This document shows, in pieces, positions 62,868 through 64,000 of a stretch of 64,000 nucleotides of DNA (the first letter of the stretch is position 1; the number at the start of each line of letters is the position of its first letter). The DNA comes from JASJBU01 sp963797085. Lineage in GTDB: Bacteria; Pseudomonadota; Gammaproteobacteria; Chromatiales; Chromatiaceae. Under the pieces are notes generated by a model, which made no database searches, was not told where the DNA came from, and worked only from the letters and a program-made list of their open reading frames with translations. Position numbers and translations under genes: made by a program. The stretch covers positions 248,001 to 312,000 of the forward strand of contig CAWCOA010000018.1 in assembly GCA_963797085.1 (NCBI GenBank), in the 5' to 3' direction.

Positions 62868-63446
62868 TGGTGGCTCTAATGTCTTGCAGATAGAGATTAT
62901 CTCAGAAACTTGTGTCCTCTTGGTCCTGATTAATTTTTTATATGGCCGATGGTGTCAATATGTTACTGTTATCAAAGCGTTGGAAATCGGTAGTATGAAT
63001 TAACTTAAGGAACAACCTTTTTGGGGAGTTGGGTTTTCCACTGAGTACTACTGCGTTGCATTATTTATTGCGATGTTTTTTACTCCACCTCGTAAATAAG
63101 GAAATTACCTGGTTTATTGTAGAAGGAATCCGTCATTGATGATACCAAAGATGACAGAAAAACATTCTAATCTCTCTCCAATTGGTTATCTGGAGGAGTT
63201 TTTACGAACACGTATCGCGTATTCCCATCATAGTGAATCCTACACAGATTATTAGAAGTGGCCTTAATAATAAGGCAATCTTGGCCTTTGAAAATGAGCA
63301 GCTTGTTATTTCGAATCAGCTTAGTATTCGGAGTTATACCAGCAATATCTGGGGAGCAATATATACATGCTCGAAGCCCTAAGGAGTATGTACAAGCGAT
63401 ACTTGATTATTCCTTCAACAATAAACTCGAGAATATATCCGCATGA
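62868..63446 (+). pseudogene. decayed paralogue of the 48.6-49.8 kb glycosyltransferase
   Basis: Pieces in different frames match the intact gene in order: LADRDYLRNLCPLGPD (VDRDYLRRLCPHHKE), GELGFPLSTTALHYLL, VNKEITWFIVEGIRH (SDKEINWFIIGRNPS), then FYEHVSRIPIIVNPTQI with SGLNNKAILAFENEQLVIS, and finally VFGVIPAISGEQYIHARSP. Stops and frame changes disable it. Its strand is opposite to the intact gene, which lies about 13 kb away; the DNA has diverged, so it is an old or imported copy. Confidence 0.8.
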
Positions 63447-63544
63447 CTTCAAGATACCTTGCTGAGGATAAACACAACTTGGAAATAACTAATTTAGGTT
63501 TATCTGCCCTATTCCTCAACATATTCGATATTGCGGACTGAGAA

Positions 63545-64000
63545 ATGTCAACGACGTTGCGGCCAAAAAAGTCCCTCACAGAACAAACAGTCATACTCTT
63601 TATCGGGAATGTTCTTGCTTTTCTTGTTGGAACTGCTGTCCCGATCGTCCTCGTGAGGTTGTTTACCAAACATGACTACGGTCTCTATCAACAGCTTTTA
63701 ATCATTTATACGACCCTTTTACCAATAGGACAATTGGGTGTTGTAGAAGGCCTATACTATTTTCTTCCGAGAGAACCTGAAAGAAAGAATGCGGTAGTAA
63801 TTCAAACATTTTTGTTTGTATTTTTGAGCGGAGTAGTATGCCTTATATTTCTCGTTTTATTCAGCAGGGAAATTTCTGGGTTATTGAATAACGAATCGAT
63901 GGAGCAATACATTCCTTCATTGGCCTTGTTTATTCTGCTAATGATAACCTCATCTTTTCTTGAAAACCTTATGATCGCAGAAGGAAAGGTGAAACTCTCA
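63545..64000 (+). CDS. polysaccharide flippase (Wzx/PST family), cut by window end
   Basis: The first 152 codons are seen, starting MSTTLRPKKSLTEQTVILFI. The frame runs open to the window edge. It contains several hydrophobic helices (GNVLAFLVGTAVPIVLVRLF and TFLFVFLSGVVCLIFLVLF) and the loop FTKHDYGLYQQLLIIYTTLL with QLGVVEGLYYFLPRE typical of oligosaccharide flippases, with many predicted helices expected beyond the edge. It would move a lipid-linked repeat unit across the membrane. Confidence 0.8.
   Translation, partial: MSTTLRPKKSLTEQTVILFIGNVLAFLVGTAVPIVLVRLFTKHDYGLYQQLLIIYTTLLPIGQLGVVEGLYYFLPREPERKNAVVIQTFLFVFLSGVVCLIFLVLFSREISGLLNNESMEQYIPSLALFILLMITSSFLENLMIAEGKVKLS

Noticed and set aside
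1..64000. CRISPR arrays, rRNA genes, prophage
   Set aside because: No regular direct repeats with spacers, no rRNA-like sequence, and no phage structural gene cluster were seen.

Overview
The window reads as a chromosome segment of a gammaproteobacterium, most likely Chromatiales or a related sulfur-oxidising lineage (Sedimenticola or Thiodiazotropha-like). This placement is an inference from gene content: a glgA/glgB/glgC, GH57 and malQ glycogen set, a pcnB-folK-dNK-panB-panC-panD operon, a T6SS with TagF, TagH and PppA, and an exopolysaccharide locus. No ribosomal RNA or ribosomal protein gene is present to fix the taxonomy.

Region 1 (1-4,650) is a run of small, mostly orphan, same-strand genes. 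At least one good integron attC site (345-407) follows the first gene, and two degenerate attC-like sites lie just after other stop codons. It looks like part of an integron-type cassette array. Cargo includes two tandem HEPN-like proteins, a Tae4-type T6SS amidase split by a frameshift, a small membrane protein beside it, and a phage-type protein. Region 2 (4,650-12,540) carries a DUF4157 (HELTH) protein, a large lipoprotein, an orphan ParA ATPase, a P2-type cation ATPase and small membrane or secreted proteins.

Region 3 (12,500-29,400) is housekeeping. It holds glycogen and maltodextrin metabolism (malQ, GH57 amylase, glgC, glgB, pgi, glgA), pantothenate and folate genes, a poly(A) polymerase and tRNA-Glu(CTC). 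glgB is out of frame at a run of nine C.

Region 4 (28,150-48,600) is a type VI secretion island. A minus-strand delivery module holds vgrG, DUF6484, DUF2169, a ketosynthase-like gene, a DUF4150 PAAR-like gene, an ankyrin gene and a TIGR02270 gene. It diverges from a plus-strand tagH-tssJ-tssK-tssL-tssM-tagF-pppA cluster. tssA-H, hcp and clpV are not in the window. The phosphorylation-control genes look damaged: tagH is frameshifted, a kinase-type gene next to pppA appears to have lost its centre, and a following SUMF1 gene is broken.

Region 5 (48,600-64,000) is an AT-rich polysaccharide locus with glycosyltransferases, a polysaccharide deacetylase, a WecA/MraY-like phosphoglycosyltransferase, a flippase cut by the window edge, transposase debris and a dead glycosyltransferase copy. 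Embedded in it is a compact, more GC-rich four-gene operon: an RraA-like aldolase, a cyanophycin-synthetase-like ATP-grasp, a second ATP-grasp and an Ldh2-type dehydrogenase. It has no pathway I recognise and is the best candidate here for an undescribed biosynthetic system.

Several genes carry one-base reading-frame breaks. Some occur inside clearly decayed genes and are probably real. Others (glgB, tagH, Tae4, the 57.8 kb membrane pair) could be either real or sequencing and assembly errors.
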